64,000 nucleotides of DNA from Rhodococcus jostii NBRC 16295 (GTDB taxonomy: Bacteria > Actinomycetota > Actinomycetes > Mycobacteriales > Mycobacteriaceae): positions 35,934 through 99,933 of the forward strand of contig NZ_BCWY01000032.1 of assembly GCF_001894825.1 (NCBI RefSeq), written 5' to 3'. The notes beneath the pieces were generated by a model that was given only the letters and a program-made list of their open reading frames with translations, did not search any database and had not been told where the DNA came from. Shown here piece by piece: positions 21,561-32,810 of the stretch; positions within the stretch are counted from its first letter, which is position 1, and every line of letters begins with the position of its first letter. Position numbers and translations under genes: made by a program.

Positions 21561-21583
21561 ACTCCGCCGGCGCATGGCGGGGT
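21561..21583 (+). terminator. hairpin between the acidic-tail gene and the DUF2520 gene
   Basis: ACTCCGCC (21561-21568) pairs with GGCGGGGT (21576-21583), including one G-U pair, around a 7-nt loop. No U-tract follows. TATCCT at about 21599 could be the -10 for the next operon. Confidence 0.4.
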
Positions 21584-21659
21584 GAGCTCGACCCGGGCTA
21601 TCCTCGCCTGGAACGTCTGGTACCCGCCGAGCGGGACTGGAACGAACGAGAGGACGAAG

Positions 21660-22586
21660 GTGACCTCTTTCGGGATCACTAATGGCCCTGCGCCTGCGCG
21701 ATTGACGGTAGGAATCGTCTCCGCCGGCCGGGTCGGTACAGCTATCGGTGCCGCGTTGGAGCGGGCAGGTCACGTGGTCGTCGCCTGCTCGGCTGTCTCC
21801 GACACGTCACGTCACCGGGCACGCACCCGGCTCCCCGAGACCGAGGTCCTGCCGGTGGCGGAGGTCGCGGCCCGCTCCGAACTGCTCATTCTCGCCGTCC
21901 CCGACGCCGAACTGCCGTCACTGATCGCGGGGCTGGCCTCCACCCGCGCGGTGCCGAACCGCGCCATCGTGGCCCACACGTCCGGCGCGAACGGCATCGG
22001 GATCCTCGATCCCCTCACCGAGCAGGGCATCGTGCCGCTCGCGATCCACCCGGCAATGACGTTCACCGGGCACGACGAGGACACCGTGCGTCTCGCATCG
22101 GCGTGTTTCGGCGTCACCGCCGCCGACGACATCGGCTACGCGATCGGGCAGTCGCTGGTCCTCGAGATCGGCGGGGAACCCGTCCGGGTCCGCGAGGACA
22201 TGCGGCCGCTGTACCACGCCGCTCTCGCCCACGGCAGCAATCATCTCGTGACGCTCGTCGTCGACGCCGTTGCCGCTCTGCGGGTCGCGCTCGAAGGCCA
22301 GGAACTGCTCGGTCAGGAACTGATCGGCGACGAGCCCAACGGTCTAGCCGAACGTGTTCTCCAGCCGCTGCTCTCGGCGGCACTCGACAACGCCCTGCGG
22401 CGCGGGCCAGCCGCGCTCACCGGACCCGTCGCGCGGGGCGACTCCGAGGCGGTGGCCACCCACCTGCGGGTTCTCGAGGAAGTCGATCCGCAGATCGCGG
22501 CCGGCTACCGCGCCCTCTCGCTGAGGTCGGCGCAACGCGCCGGCGCGTCAACCGAACTGCTCGACATCCTGGAAGACCGGAGGTGA
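21660..22586 (+). CDS. Rossmann-like and DUF2520 domain-containing protein
   Basis: This 308-residue protein has an N-terminal NAD(P)-type Rossmann fold ([21 protein letters not shown], split here as [10 protein letters not shown] then [11 protein letters not shown], about 17-38). A C-terminal helical DUF2520 domain resembles 6-phosphogluconate dehydrogenase-like or ketopantoate reductase-like proteins. It always precedes panC in this group, so a role as ketopantoate reductase or in pantothenate supply is possible but unproven. The GTG at 21660 is preceded by GAGAGGA at 5 nt. Its stop is 5 nt before panC. Confidence 0.82.
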   Translation: MTSFGITNGPAPARLTVGIVSAGRVGTAIGAALERAGHVVVACSAVSDTSRHRARTRLPETEVLPVAEVAARSELLILAVPDAELPSLIAGLASTRAVPNRAIVAHTSGANGIGILDPLTEQGIVPLAIHPAMTFTGHDEDTVRLASACFGVTAADDIGYAIGQSLVLEIGGEPVRVREDMRPLYHAALAHGSNHLVTLVVDAVAALRVALEGQELLGQELIGDEPNGLAERVLQPLLSAALDNALRRGPAALTGPVARGDSEAVATHLRVLEEVDPQIAAGYRALSLRSAQRAGASTELLDILEDRR

Positions 22587-22591
22587 GTTCC

Positions 22592-23527
22592 GTGAGCGAT
22601 CTGCAAGGCGGATACAAGCGCGGCGAACTGACCGTGCACCACGACCCGCAGATTCTGACGCGGGTCTCGAAGGCGCTGCGCGGTGTCGGCCGTCAGGTCG
22701 CGCTCGTGCCGACGATGGGTGCCCTGCACACGGGCCACCTGGAGCTGGTCCGTCAGGCCAAGCTCACCGGCGCGGTGGTGATCGTCTCGATCTTCGTCAA
22801 CCCGTTGCAGTTCGGTGCGGGCGAGGACCTCGACGCCTACCCGCGCACCCTGGACGCCGACCTCGACCTGCTACGTGAGGCCGGAGTCGAGCTGGCGTTC
22901 ATTCCCACCGCGGCCACCATGTACCCGGCGGGCCCGCGGACGACGATCCATCCCGGACCGCTCGGCGCCGAACTCGAGGGCGCGTCCAGGCCGACGCACT
23001 TCGCCGGCATGCTGACCGTGGTCGCCAAGCTGCTGCAGATCGCCGCGCCGCACGTCGCGTACTTCGGTGAGAAGGACTACCAGCAGCTGACGCTGATCCG
23101 GCAGATGGTGACCGACCTGAACTTCGACGTCCGGATCTTCGGTGTGCCCACCGTCCGTGAGCACGACGGACTCGCGCTGTCCTCGCGGAACCGCTACCTC
23201 GACGAGGCGCAGCGGAACGCGGCGACATCGCTGTCCGCGGCACTGATCGCGGGGGCGCACGCCGCCGCCGGCGGCGCCGAGGCGATCCTGGCCACCGCGC
23301 GCGAGGTGCTGGCGTCGACGCCGGAGGTCGACGTCGACTACCTCGAAGTGCGGGGCGTCGATCTCGGCCCCGCCCCCGAGCGGGGCGACGGCCGGCTGCT
23401 CGTCGCCGCCCGGGTCGGGACCACCCGCTTGATCGACAACGTCGGTGTCGCCGTCGGCACCGGATTCCTGGAACGTGACACCGAGGCGTCGGACGCGTCG
23501 GCGACAGACGAACTTCTTTCCCGCTAG
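22592..23527 (+). CDS. panC: pantothenate synthetase
   Basis: This 311-residue class I nucleotidyltransferase-fold enzyme condenses pantoate and beta-alanine using ATP. ATP-binding HTGH (46-49), the pantoate-binding IFVNPLQFG segment and ALSSRNRYL near the KMSKS position are present. GTG 22592 is preceded by GGAGG at 8 nt, which excludes the in-frame GTG at 22583. panD follows 18 nt later, so beta-alanine supply and use are co-transcribed. Confidence 0.95.
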   Translation: MSDLQGGYKRGELTVHHDPQILTRVSKALRGVGRQVALVPTMGALHTGHLELVRQAKLTGAVVIVSIFVNPLQFGAGEDLDAYPRTLDADLDLLREAGVELAFIPTAATMYPAGPRTTIHPGPLGAELEGASRPTHFAGMLTVVAKLLQIAAPHVAYFGEKDYQQLTLIRQMVTDLNFDVRIFGVPTVREHDGLALSSRNRYLDEAQRNAATSLSAALIAGAHAAAGGAEAILATAREVLASTPEVDVDYLEVRGVDLGPAPERGDGRLLVAARVGTTRLIDNVGVAVGTGFLERDTEASDASATDELLSR

Positions 23528-23545
23528 AAGAGTAAGGACCGGAAC

Positions 23546-23992
23546 ATGTTTCGCACAATGATGAAGTCGAAGATCCATCGCGCCACCGTCACGCACGCCG
23601 ACCTGCACTACGTGGGTTCAGTGACGGTCGACCAGGATCTGATGGACGCCGCCGACCTTCTCGAGGGCGAGCAGGTGTGCATCGTCGACATCGACAACGG
23701 CGCGCGGCTCGAGACATACGTCATCGCCGGCGAGCGGGGGAGCGGCGTCATCGGAATCAACGGCGCGGCTGCGCATCTCGTCAAGCCCGGCGACCTCGTC
23801 ATCCTCATCGCCTACGGCGTCATGAACGAGCAGGAGGTGCGCGACTACGAGCCGCGTGTCGTGTTCGTCGACGCCGCCAACAAGCCGGTCGAACTCGGCG
23901 CCGACCCGGCCCACGCTCCGGAGGGCTCCGGTCTGATCACCCCGCGCATGCTGTCGACGCTCGACGCCGAGCGCGAATCCAGCCTGGTGTAA
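23546..23992 (+). CDS. panD: aspartate 1-decarboxylase proenzyme
   Basis: This 148-residue pyruvoyl enzyme makes beta-alanine from aspartate. The self-cleavage site is Gly24-Ser25 in HYVGSVTV, which creates the pyruvoyl group, and [10 protein letters not shown] is typical. The C-terminal tail is extended as in mycobacteria, where the tail is the site of pyrazinoic-acid resistance changes. It lies between panC and coaX with spacings of 18 and 3 nt. Confidence 0.95.
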   Translation: MFRTMMKSKIHRATVTHADLHYVGSVTVDQDLMDAADLLEGEQVCIVDIDNGARLETYVIAGERGSGVIGINGAAAHLVKPGDLVILIAYGVMNEQEVRDYEPRVVFVDAANKPVELGADPAHAPEGSGLITPRMLSTLDAERESSLV

Positions 23993-23995
23993 TCC

Positions 23996-24811
23996 ATGCT
24001 CCTCACCGTCGACGTCCGGAACACCAACATTGTTCTCGGACTGTTCACCGGTACCGGTGAACACTCGAAGTTGGTGCAGGACTGGCGGATGCGCACCGAC
24101 GCGAGGATGACGGCCGATGAGCTGGCCCTCATCTTCCGGGGTCTTCTGGGCAGGCACACCGATCAGATCACCGGTGTGTCCGCGTTGTCGACGGTGCCGT
24201 CGGTGCTGCGGGAGATCCGCGTGATGCTCACGCGGTACTGGGGACACGTGCCGCACGTGCTGGTGGAACCCGGGGTGCGAACCGGTGTTCCGCTGCTCGT
24301 CGACAACCCCAAGGAGGTGGGCGCAGACCGGATCGTGAACAGTCTTGCGGCGCATCACCTCTACGACGCACCGTGCATCGTCGTCGACTTCGGGACGTCC
24401 ACGTGCGTCGACGTCGTGTCCGCGAAGGGCGAGTTCCTCGGTGGCGCGATCGCGCCCGGCCTCGAAATCTCGTCCGACGCTCTCGCGTCGCAGTCGGCGG
24501 CGTTGCGCAAGGTCGAACTGGTGCGGCCCCGATCCGTCGTCGGCAAGAACACCGTCGAGTGCATGCAGTCGGGTGCGGTGTTCGGATTCGCCGGACTCGT
24601 CGACGGGCTGGTGCGTCGCGTGCGCAAGGAACTGCCCGCATTCTCCGGTTCCGACGTGGTGGTGATCGCGACCGGTGACCGTGCGCCGCTGATCATGCCC
24701 GAGACGGAGACCGTGGACGAGCACGAGCCGGACCTCACGCTGGAAGGGCTGCGCCTCGTGTACGAGCGGAATCAGGCTCGTCGAGGGGCTCGCCGCAGCC
24801 CGCTCGAGTGA
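23996..24811 (+). CDS. coaX: type III pantothenate kinase
   Basis: This 271-residue ASKHA-fold kinase phosphorylates pantothenate, the first step of CoA synthesis. The N-terminal phosphate-binding DVRNTN, the central [12 protein letters not shown] and the [11 protein letters not shown] segment identify type III enzymes. The ATG lies 3 nt after the panD stop, so panC-panD-coaX is one pathway operon. The sulfur-linked genes downstream have their own promoter. Confidence 0.95.
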   Translation: MLLTVDVRNTNIVLGLFTGTGEHSKLVQDWRMRTDARMTADELALIFRGLLGRHTDQITGVSALSTVPSVLREIRVMLTRYWGHVPHVLVEPGVRTGVPLLVDNPKEVGADRIVNSLAAHHLYDAPCIVVDFGTSTCVDVVSAKGEFLGGAIAPGLEISSDALASQSAALRKVELVRPRSVVGKNTVECMQSGAVFGFAGLVDGLVRRVRKELPAFSGSDVVVIATGDRAPLIMPETETVDEHEPDLTLEGLRLVYERNQARRGARRSPLE

Positions 24812-24838
24812 CGGGTTCCCTCTTCGCAGAAGTTATGT

Positions 24839-24937
24839 CAGAATGGTCCCCGTGAATCTCTGCACGAGTGCTCAGGAGTGTTGTCGAGGCTGAACGCTGC
24901 CTTGACCAATTCACACTTCTGGGAGTCTCTCTCGTGC
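24839..24937 (+). promoter_or_regulatory. leaderless promoter and presumed cysteine-responsive attenuator
   Basis: CAGAAT (24839-24844) is a -10-like hexamer 7 nt before the micro-ORF GTG at 24852. Two nested pairings can fold the leader: GCACGAG (24862-24868) with CTCGTGC (24931-24937), which contains the dioxygenase start codon, and CAGGAGTG (24873-24880) with CACTTCTG (24914-24921, one G-U). The Shine-Dalgarno GGGAG lies in the internal loop. The first arm and inner arm are inside the micro-ORF, so ribosome position would decide folding. Confidence 0.6.
24852..24893 (+). CDS. 13-residue cysteine-rich leader peptide
   Basis: GTG AAT CTC TGC then nine further sense codons and TGA encode MNLCTSAQECCRG, with Cys at 4, 10 and 11. 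It starts at the predicted transcription start, without a ribosome binding site. Leaderless polycysteine micro-ORFs upstream of sulfur genes are established cysteine-sensing attenuators in mycobacteria. Here the downstream gene is a cysteine dioxygenase, which makes a fortuitous Cys run unlikely. Whether the peptide itself acts or only its translation matters is not visible. Confidence 0.65.
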   Translation: MNLCTSAQECCRG

Positions 24938-25467
24938 TCGCAACATATTCTTCTGCATCTGTACCCACCCGTCTCCGCCCGGCTGACCTGCTGCGCATCA
25001 CCGATCAGGGTGCGTCCGAGGTCCTCGACGGCCGCCACGACGTCCTGCTTCCGCAGAGCTGGCCCACCGACGAACGCTGGTCGACCCGCCTCTACTCGGA
25101 CGACGACGTCGACGTGTGGTTGATCAGCTGGGTTCCCGACCGGAACACCGAATTGCACGACCACGCAGGCTCTTTCGGCGCGCTCACGGTCCTCAGCGGC
25201 GCGTTGTCCGAGTTCCGTTGGGCGGGTGACCAACTACGTCACCGCACCCTCGAGGCCGGCGATCAGGCCTCCTTCCCGCTCGGCTGGGTTCACGACGTGG
25301 TGCGGGCGCCGGACGCACCCGGGGCGGGGGTGGTGACGCCCACGTTGAGCGTGCACGCCTACTCGCCGCCGTTGTCGGCGATGTCCTATTACGAGGTCAC
25401 CGATCACGGCACCCTGCGCCGTACCCGTACCGAGCTCACCGATCTCCCCGAGGGCGGTTCGAAGTGA
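24934..25467 (+). CDS. cysteine dioxygenase family cupin
   Basis: This 177-residue iron cupin oxidises a thiol to a sulfinate. The iron ligands are His75 and His77 in ELHDHAGSFG and His120 in GWVHDVV. As in most bacterial members, the Cys of the mammalian Cys-Tyr cross-link is replaced by Gly. Substrate could be cysteine or 3-mercaptopropionate. GTG 24934 is preceded by GGGAG at 8 nt; a longer in-frame start at 24868 would run through the leader ORF. It overlaps the rhodanese gene by 4 nt. Confidence 0.85.
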   Translation: MLATYSSASVPTRLRPADLLRITDQGASEVLDGRHDVLLPQSWPTDERWSTRLYSDDDVDVWLISWVPDRNTELHDHAGSFGALTVLSGALSEFRWAGDQLRHRTLEAGDQASFPLGWVHDVVRAPDAPGAGVVTPTLSVHAYSPPLSAMSYYEVTDHGTLRRTRTELTDLPEGGSK

Positions 25468-25886
25468 ACATCGACCAGATGCTCGAAGAGGCCCGCACCC
25501 GCATCGACCGCATGTACGCGTTCGAACTGCCCGAGGCGGTGGCGCGCGGCGCGATCGTCGTGGACATCCGGCCGCAGGCGCAGCGGGCTGTCGAGGGGAC
25601 GTTGCCCGGTGCGCTCGCCATCGAACGCAACGTTCTCGAGTGGCGGTGCGATCCCACCAGCTCGGCACACCTGGCGCTGGCGGTGGACCACGACGTCGAG
25701 TGGATCATCGTGTGCTCCGAGGGCTACACCTCGAGCCTCGCCGCGGCGGCACTGCAGCAGCTGGGGCTGCACAAGGCGACCGATCTGGTCGGCGGGTACA
25801 AGGCGATCAAGGCGGCGGGGTTGCTGGGGTCGCTCATCGCGACGCAGCACTGCGCGCGGGAGCTGGCCACCGTCTCGGCTCACTGA
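25464..25886 (+). CDS. rhodanese-like sulfurtransferase
   Basis: This 140-residue single rhodanese domain has the active-site Cys in IIVCSEGYTSS, followed by the usual six-residue loop. The N-terminal VVDIRPQAQRAVEGTLPGALAI matches the DxR and GHIPGA positions. Its GTG overlaps the dioxygenase stop, so the two proteins are made together. Together they suggest handling of excess cysteine sulfur: sulfinate formation followed by persulfide or sulfite-linked transfer. The in vivo acceptor is unknown. Confidence 0.88.
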   Translation: MNIDQMLEEARTRIDRMYAFELPEAVARGAIVVDIRPQAQRAVEGTLPGALAIERNVLEWRCDPTSSAHLALAVDHDVEWIIVCSEGYTSSLAAAALQQLGLHKATDLVGGYKAIKAAGLLGSLIATQHCARELATVSAH

Positions 25887-25911
25887 CGGCGAGCCGTCTC
25901 GGCTCACTGAC
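25870..25911. repeat. 18-bp direct repeat at the 3' end of the rhodanese gene
   Basis: The identical 18 bases CCGTCTCGGCTCACTGAC occur at 25870-25887 and 25894-25911. The first copy contains the last codons and stop of the rhodanese gene. A further partial CTCACTGAC follows. Confidence 0.9.
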
Positions 25912-25964
25912 CTCACTGACCTCTGAATAGGGGGACGCGGGGCTGTCGATTAGGCTGGTGACCC

Positions 25965-27473
25965 GTGAGTGAAGTAGCAGCCCAGCCAGTTGACGACACC
26001 CCCGAGCAACTTCGGATCCGCCAGGAGAAGCGTGAGCGGATCCTCGCGGAGGGACGCGAGGCGTACCCGGTGTCGGTGGCGCGTACCCACTCGCTGGCGG
26101 AGATCCGGGCCAAGTACCCGGAACTCGAGCCCGACACGGCCACCGGTGACCAGGTCGGTGTCGTCGGCCGGGTGATCTTCGTGCGGAACACGGGCAAGTT
26201 GTGCTTCGCGACGCTGCAGGAAGGCGACGGCACCCAGCTGCAGGCGATGATCAGTCTCGCCGCGGTGGGTGAGGATGCGCTCGCGTCGTGGAAGGCGGAT
26301 GTCGATCTCGGCGACTTCGTGTTCGTGCACGGTGAGGTGATCAGCTCTCGCCGCGGCGAGCTGAGCGTGATGGCCGATTCGTGGCAGATCGCGTCCAAGT
26401 CGCTGCGGCCCCTCCCCGTTGCGCACAAGGAGATGAACGAGGAGTCCCGGGTCCGGCAGCGCTACGCCGATCTGATCGTGCGCGCCGAGGCGCGCGAGAA
26501 TGCGCGTAAGCGTGTGGCGGTGGTTCGCGAACTCCGGAACGCGCTCGAGCGCCGCGGGTTCCTCGAGGTCGAGACACCGATGCTGCAGACACTGCACGGT
26601 GGTGCCGCCGCGCGGCCGTTCGTCACCCATTCCAATGCGCTCGACATCGATCTCTACCTGCGAATCGCACCGGAGTTGTTCCTCAAGCGGTGCGTCGTCG
26701 GCGGTATCGAGAAGGTGTTCGAGATCAACCGGAATTTCCGCAACGAGGGTGTCGATTCGACGCATTCGCCGGAATTCGCGATGCTCGAGACGTACGAGGC
26801 ATACGGCACGTACGACGATTCGGCTGTCATGATTCGCGAACTCGTACAGGAGGTGGCGCAGGCTGCTTTCGGTTCTCAGGTCGTCACTCTCGCGGACGGT
26901 ACCGAATACGACCTCAGCGGTGAATGGAAGACCCTCGAGATGTATCCGTCGCTGTCGCAGGCGATCGGTGTCGAGGTGACCCCGGATACGACGGTCGAGG
27001 AATTGCTGGCTCTCGCCGAGAAGGTGGGCCTCGAGGTTCCCAAGGGCAAGGGTTACGGGCACGGGAAGCTCGTCGAGGAACTGTGGGAACACCAGTGCGG
27101 CGACCAGTTGTTCGAGCCGACGTTCGTCCGTGACTTCCCGGTCGAGACGTCTCCGCTGACCCGAGACCACCGCAGCAAGGCGGGGGTCACCGAGAAGTGG
27201 GATCTGTACATCCGCGGATTCGAGTTGGCCACGGGCTATTCGGAATTGGTGGACCCGGTCATCCAGCGTGAGCGGTTCGTCGATCAGGCGCGTCTCGCGT
27301 CGGCCGGAGACGACGAGGCGATGGTTCTGGACGAAGAATTCCTCGCCGCAATGGAGCAGGGAATGCCGCCGACCACCGGTACCGGAATGGGAATCGATCG
27401 TCTGCTCATGGCTTTGACGGGTTTGGGAATCCGGGAAACAATCCTCTTTCCCATTGTTCGTCCTTCTCGTTGA
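25965..27473 (+). CDS. lysS: lysyl-tRNA synthetase (class II)
   Basis: This 502-residue enzyme charges tRNA(Lys). It has an N-terminal OB-fold anticodon domain (about 60-150) and a class II catalytic core: motif 2 [14 protein letters not shown] near 260 and motif 3 GMGIDRLLM near 470. The GTG at 25965 has TAGGCT 8 nt upstream and no ribosome binding site, so it is probably leaderless. lsr2 and clpC1 follow, as in mycobacteria. Confidence 0.96.
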   Translation: MSEVAAQPVDDTPEQLRIRQEKRERILAEGREAYPVSVARTHSLAEIRAKYPELEPDTATGDQVGVVGRVIFVRNTGKLCFATLQEGDGTQLQAMISLAAVGEDALASWKADVDLGDFVFVHGEVISSRRGELSVMADSWQIASKSLRPLPVAHKEMNEESRVRQRYADLIVRAEARENARKRVAVVRELRNALERRGFLEVETPMLQTLHGGAAARPFVTHSNALDIDLYLRIAPELFLKRCVVGGIEKVFEINRNFRNEGVDSTHSPEFAMLETYEAYGTYDDSAVMIRELVQEVAQAAFGSQVVTLADGTEYDLSGEWKTLEMYPSLSQAIGVEVTPDTTVEELLALAEKVGLEVPKGKGYGHGKLVEELWEHQCGDQLFEPTFVRDFPVETSPLTRDHRSKAGVTEKWDLYIRGFELATGYSELVDPVIQRERFVDQARLASAGDDEAMVLDEEFLAAMEQGMPPTTGTGMGIDRLLMALTGLGIRETILFPIVRPSR

Positions 27474-27611
27474 TTCACCAGGGTGAATTCGCGCGGATAA
27501 ATTCGATTCATTCCTCGTATTCCTATTCGGAAGAACCGGGGTATGGTTACCTCCGGGTCGTAGCTCACGTTGACGATGAGACGTCGCTTCATTCGAGAGG
27601 AATTCCATCCC

Positions 27612-27962
27612 ATGGCTAAGAAGGTCACTGTCACCTTGATCGACGATGTCGATCAAGAGGCGTCTGCCGACGAGACGGTCGAGTTCGGACTCGACGGTGT
27701 TCAGTACGAGATCGACCTTTCTTCGGACAATGCGGCGAAATTGCGCGAGCAGCTCGACGTGTGGGTTTCCCACGCCCGCAAGGTGAGCTCGCGCAAGCGC
27801 GGCAAGGCGGTGGCGGCTCCTGCGGCCACCAAGTCCCGAGTTTCGGTCGATCGTGAGCAGAGTGCCGCGATCCGTGAATGGGCGCGCAAGAACAACAAAA
27901 AGGTTTCTGCCCGCGGACGTATCTCCGCCGAAATTATCGACGCCTACAACAAGGCGAACTGA
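27612..27962 (+). CDS. lsr2: nucleoid-associated protein Lsr2
   Basis: This 116-residue H-NS-like protein bridges AT-rich DNA and silences acquired genes. The N-terminal oligomerisation domain starts [14 protein letters not shown]. The C-terminal domain contains SARGRIS, the RGR minor-groove hook. A basic linker lies at about 60-72. The ATG at 27612 has AGAGGAAT upstream. The 138-nt promoter region is less G+C-rich than its surroundings, as expected if Lsr2 regulates itself; TATGGT at about 27542 is a possible -10. Confidence 0.95.
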   Translation: MAKKVTVTLIDDVDQEASADETVEFGLDGVQYEIDLSSDNAAKLREQLDVWVSHARKVSSRKRGKAVAAPAATKSRVSVDREQSAAIREWARKNNKKVSARGRISAEIIDAYNKAN

Positions 27963-28035
27963 AAGTTAGCTGGGAACAGAATTCTCTGATTCGCTCCGCG
28001 AAGCGACCTGGGCTGTTACCGTCCCGCTCTGATCC

Positions 28036-28041
28036 GATAAT
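28036..28041 (+). promoter_or_regulatory. -10 element for the secreted lipase gene
   Basis: GATAAT sits 20 nt before the GTG start, inside the small inverted repeat CCGAT-A-ATCGG (28034-28044). A repressor could bind the repeat; this is inference only. Confidence 0.4.
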
Positions 28042-28061
28042 CGGTAAGGCCGGGGGTAGCT

Positions 28062-29003
28062 GTGCGTCGCTTCGTGTCCGTATCAGGGATTCTGTTCCTG
28101 GCATTCGTGATGTGGGCCGGGGTGGGAGTGGCGTCCGCGGCGCCGGTCTATCCGGTTCCGGATTCCTTCCTCGCCGGTGTGCCGCTCGAATTGGGAAATC
28201 CGGGCGGCACGGCCCCCGGTTCGAACGACTGGTCCTGCCGGCCGAGTGACGCCCACCCCGAACCGGTGGTCCTCGTCCACGGCACCGGTGGCGCACGCCA
28301 GACCAACTGGGCGGTGTACGCGCCGCTTCTCGCCAACGAGGGCTACTGCGTGTATTCCCTCACCTACGGAAACTTCCCCGACCTGCCGTGGCCGCTCGAT
28401 GCGATCGGCGGGATGACCCCGATCGACACCGGCACGGCTCAGATCGCCGCATTCGTCGATGAGGTGCTGTCGAGTACGGGGGCCGCGAAGGTCGACCTGG
28501 TGGGACATTCCCAGGGCACCGTGCAGGCGAACAACTACGTGAAGTTCTTCGGCGGTGCAGACAAGGTCGCGAAGATCGTGTCGCTCGCGCCGCCGTGGCA
28601 CGGCACGTACGGAAACGATCAGGTCAGCGTCGGGCGGTTCATGCGGTCGCTCGGCATCGACGACGAGGTGGCGGCCGGTTTCCCCGTCTGCGAGGCGTGC
28701 CCCGAAATGTTGCAGGGTTCCGCGTTCATCGACCGGATGCGCGCGGGCGGCGTCTACGTTCCCGGCATCGACTACACGAACATCGCCACCCGCTACGACG
28801 AACTCGTCGTCCCGTACACGAGCGGGATCGAGCCGGGACCGGACACCACGAACATCGTCGTCCAGGACGGATGCGAGCAGGACTATTCCGACCACGTCGC
28901 GGTGGCGGGTTCGGCACGGGCCGCGGGTTTCGTCCTGAACGCGCTCGATCCCGAGCATCCGCGCGACGTGCCGTGCCGGTTCGTCGCCCCTGTCGCCGGG
29001 TAG
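28062..29003 (+). CDS. secreted lipase/esterase (alpha/beta hydrolase)
   Basis: This 313-residue protein has a Sec signal peptide (basic MRR, hydrophobic 8-24, cleavage likely after ASA at 27). The oxyanion-hole VLVHGTGG lies near 70, the nucleophile elbow GHSQG has Ser150, and Cys pairs suitable for disulfides are present. It resembles class 2 triacylglycerol lipases of actinobacteria. GTG 28062 has GGGGGTA upstream. It is a single gene in an otherwise conserved lsr2-clpC1 interval. Confidence 0.85.
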   Translation: MRRFVSVSGILFLAFVMWAGVGVASAAPVYPVPDSFLAGVPLELGNPGGTAPGSNDWSCRPSDAHPEPVVLVHGTGGARQTNWAVYAPLLANEGYCVYSLTYGNFPDLPWPLDAIGGMTPIDTGTAQIAAFVDEVLSSTGAAKVDLVGHSQGTVQANNYVKFFGGADKVAKIVSLAPPWHGTYGNDQVSVGRFMRSLGIDDEVAAGFPVCEACPEMLQGSAFIDRMRAGGVYVPGIDYTNIATRYDELVVPYTSGIEPGPDTTNIVVQDGCEQDYSDHVAVAGSARAAGFVLNALDPEHPRDVPCRFVAPVAG

Positions 29004-29280
29004 CACGCCCGGTTACCGGGGGAGGGCTGAGCGAGCCCCTGGGTATCCCCGCCGAGCCGGCGGAAACGTAAGGGTGGCGAACTCGCAGCTCATCGACATA
29101 CCCTGTCCGGACACACAGTTCTCGCCCCCCGTCGGGGAGCGGGTTCGCCGACCTGGATCAGGCGGGACGGCACGTCGGTCCGTCCGGGTACGTCCGGGTG
29201 GCGGACAACTGGAGAGAAGTGCCCATTCGAGCCGACCTCGGCGGCGACGAAATGGTGGTCTGAGTCGGCGTCGCCGGACC

Positions 29281-29298
29281 TGTTCGCTTCAGGCGTAC
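29281..29298 (+). promoter_or_regulatory. ClgR-like operator upstream of clpC1
   Basis: CGC (29285-29287), a 5-nt spacer and GCG (29293-29295) with T/A-rich flanks match the CGC-N5-GCG operator of the Clp activator ClgR as I remember it, with one spacer deviation. It lies 8 nt upstream of the -35 element, an activator position. Confidence 0.5.
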
Positions 29299-29306
29299 AG
29301 CGAAGG

Positions 29307-29333
29307 GGAAACGATTGCCGGAGCTGGGGCGTT
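29307..29333 (+). promoter_or_regulatory. SigH/SigR-type stress promoter of clpC1
   Basis: GGAAAC (29307-29312), a 17-nt spacer and CGTT (29330-29333) match the thiol-oxidative/heat stress sigma factor consensus GGAA-N-GTT. In corynebacteria and streptomycetes clpC is a known target of this sigma factor. Confidence 0.55.
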
Positions 29334-29351
29334 AAATAACGGTAAGCAGGC

Positions 29352-29386
29352 CTGCTCCCCCACCTAAAGGGGTGGAGGGGCAGCAG
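29352..29386 (+). other. stable hairpin in the clpC1 leader
   Basis: CTGCTCCCCCACC (29352-29364) pairs, with bulges, with GGTGGAGGGGCAGCAG (29371-29386) around a 6-nt loop. It begins about 15 nt after the predicted start of transcription. It could stabilise the 5' end or attenuate transcription. Confidence 0.4.
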
Positions 29387-29561
29387 GTCGATCGGCAGCC
29401 AACTACAGTAATAGATGGGGTCGTGGAACCGTCGTCGGTTCGGGGCTTCTGCCCTCGGAGCAGGCGCTGGCGATCTGCTTGTAGTGCCGGAGCGAAACGC
29501 GGCGAACAGGGACGAGACACCCGGTCTCGTGACTGCACGTCGGAAAGTGTGAGGGAGAGCG

Positions 29562-32099
<2,538 letters not shown>

Positions 32100-32115
32100 G
32101 ACAGGCAGCAGTTGA

Positions 32116-32157
32116 ACGAACGGGCCGCCGGTGGTTTTTCACCGGCGGCCCGTTCGT
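32116..32157. terminator. bidirectional hairpin terminator after clpC1
   Basis: A perfect 18-bp stem (32116-32133 with 32140-32157) encloses a 6-nt loop GTTTTT. It lies between the clpC1 stop and the end of a convergent gene, so it can serve both. There is no external U-tract. Confidence 0.8.
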
Positions 32158-32167
32158 GTGTGCGGGG

Positions 32168-32749
32168 TCAGACGCTCTTGCGTCCCGACCAGTTGGCCAG
32201 CCGTTCGGTGGGGCCGGCGGCCGGAAGGGGTTCGACGACGTCCGCGAATGGCACGTGCCCGCCACGGGTCTCCGCCGGGATCGCGTGCCGTGCGACGGCG
32301 AGCATCGCCTCGGCCAGTTCAGGGCGGGTCTCGGGCGGTTGGCCGGTGGCGATCGCCAGGTCCCAGCCGTGCACGAGGGTTTCGTTGATGTAACCCCAGA
32401 TCGCGGCGCGGCCGGGCACCGTGCCCCACGGCGCGGTCACCGTCGCGTCGAGGCGGTCGTCGTCGGTCCAGAGGGGCCACATGCGTTCGGTGGCCGAGCG
32501 GTATGCGTCGCCGTAGCCGTCTCCGGGGATGTCGGTGACGACCAGCGGAACGGTGCCCGGGTCGCCGCCCTCCCCGATCACTCGGGCGCGTTCCGCTGTC
32601 GCGACCAGGTGACCGAGCAGGGTGCGGACGTCGAAGTCGGCGCACGGGGTCGACGCCGTCAGCTGGTCTTCGCGAACGGTGTCGATGAGGCCGGTGGTCC
32701 AGGCGAGGGCTTCGCGGTACAGGGGTCGGGGATCTGTCGTGTTAGTCAT
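32168..32749 (-). CDS. TIGR03086/DinB-like metal-binding family protein
   Basis: This 193-residue protein belongs to the mycothiol-dependent maleylpyruvate isomerase-like/DinB superfamily, a four-helix bundle with a metal site. The N-terminal segment LTASTPCADFDVRTLLGHLV, with a metal-ligand His, and the later ETLVHGWDLAIATG with a second His are visible. Members often act with mycothiol; no reaction can be assigned. It is divergent from the WYL regulator across a palindrome, which probably controls it. Confidence 0.75.
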   Translation of the reverse strand: MTNTTDPRPLYREALAWTTGLIDTVREDQLTASTPCADFDVRTLLGHLVATAERARVIGEGGDPGTVPLVVTDIPGDGYGDAYRSATERMWPLWTDDDRLDATVTAPWGTVPGRAAIWGYINETLVHGWDLAIATGQPPETRPELAEAMLAVARHAIPAETRGGHVPFADVVEPLPAAGPTERLANWSGRKSV

Positions 32750-32767
32750 GAGGCAACTATCGTCGCA

Positions 32768-32792
32768 ATACATGACATCTTCTGTCGTGTAT
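32768..32792. promoter_or_regulatory. inverted repeat, candidate WYL-regulator operator
   Basis: ATACATGACA (32768-32777) and TGTCGTGTAT (32783-32792) form a near-perfect palindrome (one mismatch) with a 5-nt spacer. It sits midway between the two divergent starts. Confidence 0.55.
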
Positions 32793-32810
32793 TTCTGACA
32801 GACTTTTCGT

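Larger units (their letters stand above)
29004..29561 (+). other. 558-bp regulatory leader of clpC1
   Basis: No convincing gene was found. The region holds a ClgR-like box, a SigH-like promoter and a strong hairpin (separate entries), followed by about 170 nt of untranslated leader ending in a GAGGGAGAGCG ribosome binding site. TACCCT near 29098 may be an additional -10. Open frames here have no recognisable product or ribosome binding site. Confidence 0.6.

Noticed and set aside
24868..24933. Longer start for the cysteine dioxygenase
   Set aside because: This start would overlap the Cys-rich micro-ORF and the masking stem and lacks a ribosome binding site; GTG 24934 has GGGAG at 8 nt.
29074..29367. 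Possible 97-residue gene in the clpC1 leader
   Set aside because: No ribosome binding site and no family resemblance, and it covers the ClgR box and promoter.
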